NCBI GenBank assembly: GCA_947846985.1
Contig: CANTUZ010000004.1
Coordinates: 6,996,927 to 7,060,926 of the forward strand
Direction of reading: 5' to 3'
Source of the DNA: Fratercula arctica
Taxonomy: Eukaryota > Chordata > Aves > Charadriiformes > Alcidae
DNA length: 64,000 bases
Shown here piece after piece: positions 62,087 to 64,000 of the stretch; position 1 is the stretch's first letter, and the number at the start of each line of letters is the position of its first letter. Position numbers and translations under genes: made by a program. The notes beneath the pieces are model-generated. The model worked only from the letters and a program-made list of their open reading frames with translations. It made no database searches and was not told the DNA's origin.

Positions 62087-64000
62087 TTGTTACTTGAAGA
62101 ACATTCACCATACTCTTAAACGCTGTCCTGGCTGACTGTCAGAGACAAGCTTATGGACAAAAGGAACTATTGTTCTGAAAATGTATAGCCTATTTTCCTT
62201 ATAAGAAAAAGGAATTAAAATTAGAATTCAAGTTTTTCAAATCCTTGAGCATGCATGGGCCCGGATATGTTTTTATGAGGTTTTTTACCTACTTATTTTG
62301 GTGTAGGTGTGTACGCATCTATGTTCTTTTAGTTACATAAATACTTATTTCACTTTTTATTACCTGCTAAAATGTTAAAGTGAAAAAGAGGTTTGAAATC
62401 TTTGCGTGGGGCCCAAATCTCTGTACTTCTCCAGAAGAAAGATTGCATCTTTCATTGAATTAGGTAAATCCTCTTAATCCTTTTTCTGCTTTTTCTATTC
62501 TTAAATATCACTCTTATTTTGCAGCCATCTTTGTGGAGCATGTTTTACAAACCTTAAAATATCATGTTAGGAACTAGTATCTTTTAACTAGACAAGGTGC
62601 TTTGCCACCCCTTTTGTTTTGTTTTTGAATCTTGCCAGCACAAACACACAGTTAATGGTGATGACTGAAGAAAAATATCCATTAGAGCAGCGCTACTGTG
62701 TGGTATACACTCTGTTGCCATTACTTTCAGAAATCACTTAGTTTAGGGCACTTCCTTGTGACTTTTCTCTCAAACACACCCTATTAACAATGCACTTTGT
62801 CTCAGGCTGCATTGCAACTGATGATAAACAGATGGATCTTGGTCACTGAATGAATACGAGAAAGCTGTTTGAGCATGGTATGGTTCGTATTCCCATCCAG
62901 CTGCCTCGGGCTTCTGTCCTCTCAAAACCCTGCTGAACAGTGAAGACTTCTAATTAGGTTTGAGGGTGAGGGTCTCTTTCTGGCCATATATCACTTTCTT
63001 AGGCAGGCCTTCCACAGAATTTGCAAGAAGGAAGATGTATGACGCTGTCAAAACAGCATCTTCTTCAGAATGACATGAAAAAAAAGGGGTTTCTGTGCAA
63101 GTTGGCTCTTTGGGGGATGGCAAGGAAGTGGGGAGAAGAGGGAAGAAAGATGGTGAAAAATGCCAACATCTCCCATAAAACAGCTCCTGGCATGCTGATC
63201 GTATTGAAATGGTGTTGTGAGTCACCGGGGACATAAACCAATATAAGAGACTGCAGCACGGTGTGGACATGTGTAACATTGGTTGTGTGCCACGAAGCAA
63301 TAATCTCCGGATGTCTGAATTGCATTTTGTTTTTTTTTTTAAGGGTTGTTTGCTTTCATGTTAAAACTTCCTTTTCTGGCAACAAGGTCTAATGCTACAT
63401 ATAGTGCCACTGTGGGTACAAAAATTTAGCTGTGTGAAATTCTGTGCTATGAGGTGATTCTAAGTCCACTGAAATCAGCATGAAAAACATTTCCATGTGG
63501 CTGGAATGGAGCCCTGGCACTGTCTAGGTGTGCCAAAGCACCTGTCAGCCTCTTGGGAGAGACATTTTTGTCCCTGTTTCTCAGAAAATGATGACAATGG
63601 TAAAGATATTGAGATAAAGATATTGAGCTGGCTGCATTTAGGTGATCCTTTACCCACTGTATGTGTGAAGGGCCTAACACCACCCCACCTGGCTGAGAGG
63701 CAAGGCAAGGCCAGGGGAAGACATGATGCAGATTTTTTTTCATTTTTATTTATTTATTTTCCTCCAGCTGGACCTAGTGGATGCGTGGCTCAAGTGGTAC
63801 TCAGGAGCCGACCTTCAGACCTTATGTCTTTAAATTTACTCGTGATCTCAGGCTTGAGAGGCACTGTAAAACGGCATCTCACTATGGCAGGGGTACCCCT
63901 GCATGCCACAGGCATGAATGCAGCTGGAAAGGCTCAGCACAGAGCCAGTTAGACAGGGTGACAGGCACAGTGGCGCTGAATAAGCCGGAGACAGGGAGAA
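62087..64000. other. Intergenic, distal end of window
   Basis: No gene or repeat family is recognised. A short imperfect local duplication (aagatattgagataaagatattgag) lies near 63603-63628. The 151-codon frame at 63497-63952 has no known domain and is overlapped by frames of similar length on the other strand. Confidence 0.55.

Noticed and set aside
1..64000. CRISPR arrays, tRNA or rRNA genes, bacterial-type operons
   Set aside because: The direct repeats found are single tandem or paired duplications, not spaced arrays. No cloverleaf with paired A and B boxes was noticed, and the DNA is clearly vertebrate.

Overview
This is nuclear DNA from a sauropsid, almost certainly a bird. Five truncated CR1 LINE copies carry the avian 3' end (ATTCTATGAT-type tail, 'ggttggaagggac' motif). 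Coding density is very low, and the two recognisable genes are vertebrate orthologues in conserved order. The species cannot be named from the sequence alone.

Layout. (1) Positions 1-2671 hold the 3' end of AFG2A (SPATA5), + strand: part of the last intron, the terminal coding exon (58 codons ending SGLHTL) and a short 3' UTR with an AATAAA at 2804. (2) About 22 kb of intergenic DNA follows, with two CR1 fragments, a MIR-like relic and a 54-bp tandem duplication, but no supportable gene. (3) A strong CpG island (about 24.55-27.13 kb) carries the promoter and predicted non-coding first exon of SPRY1. A perfect splice donor lies at 25131, an intron of about 3.6 kb ends at 28772, and the 317-codon SPRY1 ORF (28828-29781) lies in one exon. 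The 3' UTR runs to 30.3 kb (AATAAA) or about 31.06 kb (a distal, weaker signal). (4) From about 31.1 kb to the end is a gene-poor flank of about 33 kb with CR1 and MIR-like relics, a possible solo LTR containing a 61-bp tandem duplication, a pair of 101-bp direct repeats 1.9 kb apart, and an isolated GC-rich patch resembling 7SL/Alu-type sequence on the minus strand.

The order AFG2A-SPRY1, same strand, matches the human 4q28 order (SPATA5-SPRY1). The two genes are not known to work together. AFG2A is an AAA ATPase of 60S ribosome maturation; SPRY1 is a feedback inhibitor of FGF/RTK-RAS-ERK signalling. The most interesting feature is the SPRY1 leader. If exon 1 is joined to exon 2 at the predicted sites, the first AUG opens a 43-codon uORF that runs across the splice junction and overlaps the SPRY1 start by 40 nt, with further upstream AUGs in exon 2. 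I found no CRISPR array, tRNA, rRNA or undescribed multi-gene system. Most other open frames are chance frames, several of them products of the GC-rich island.
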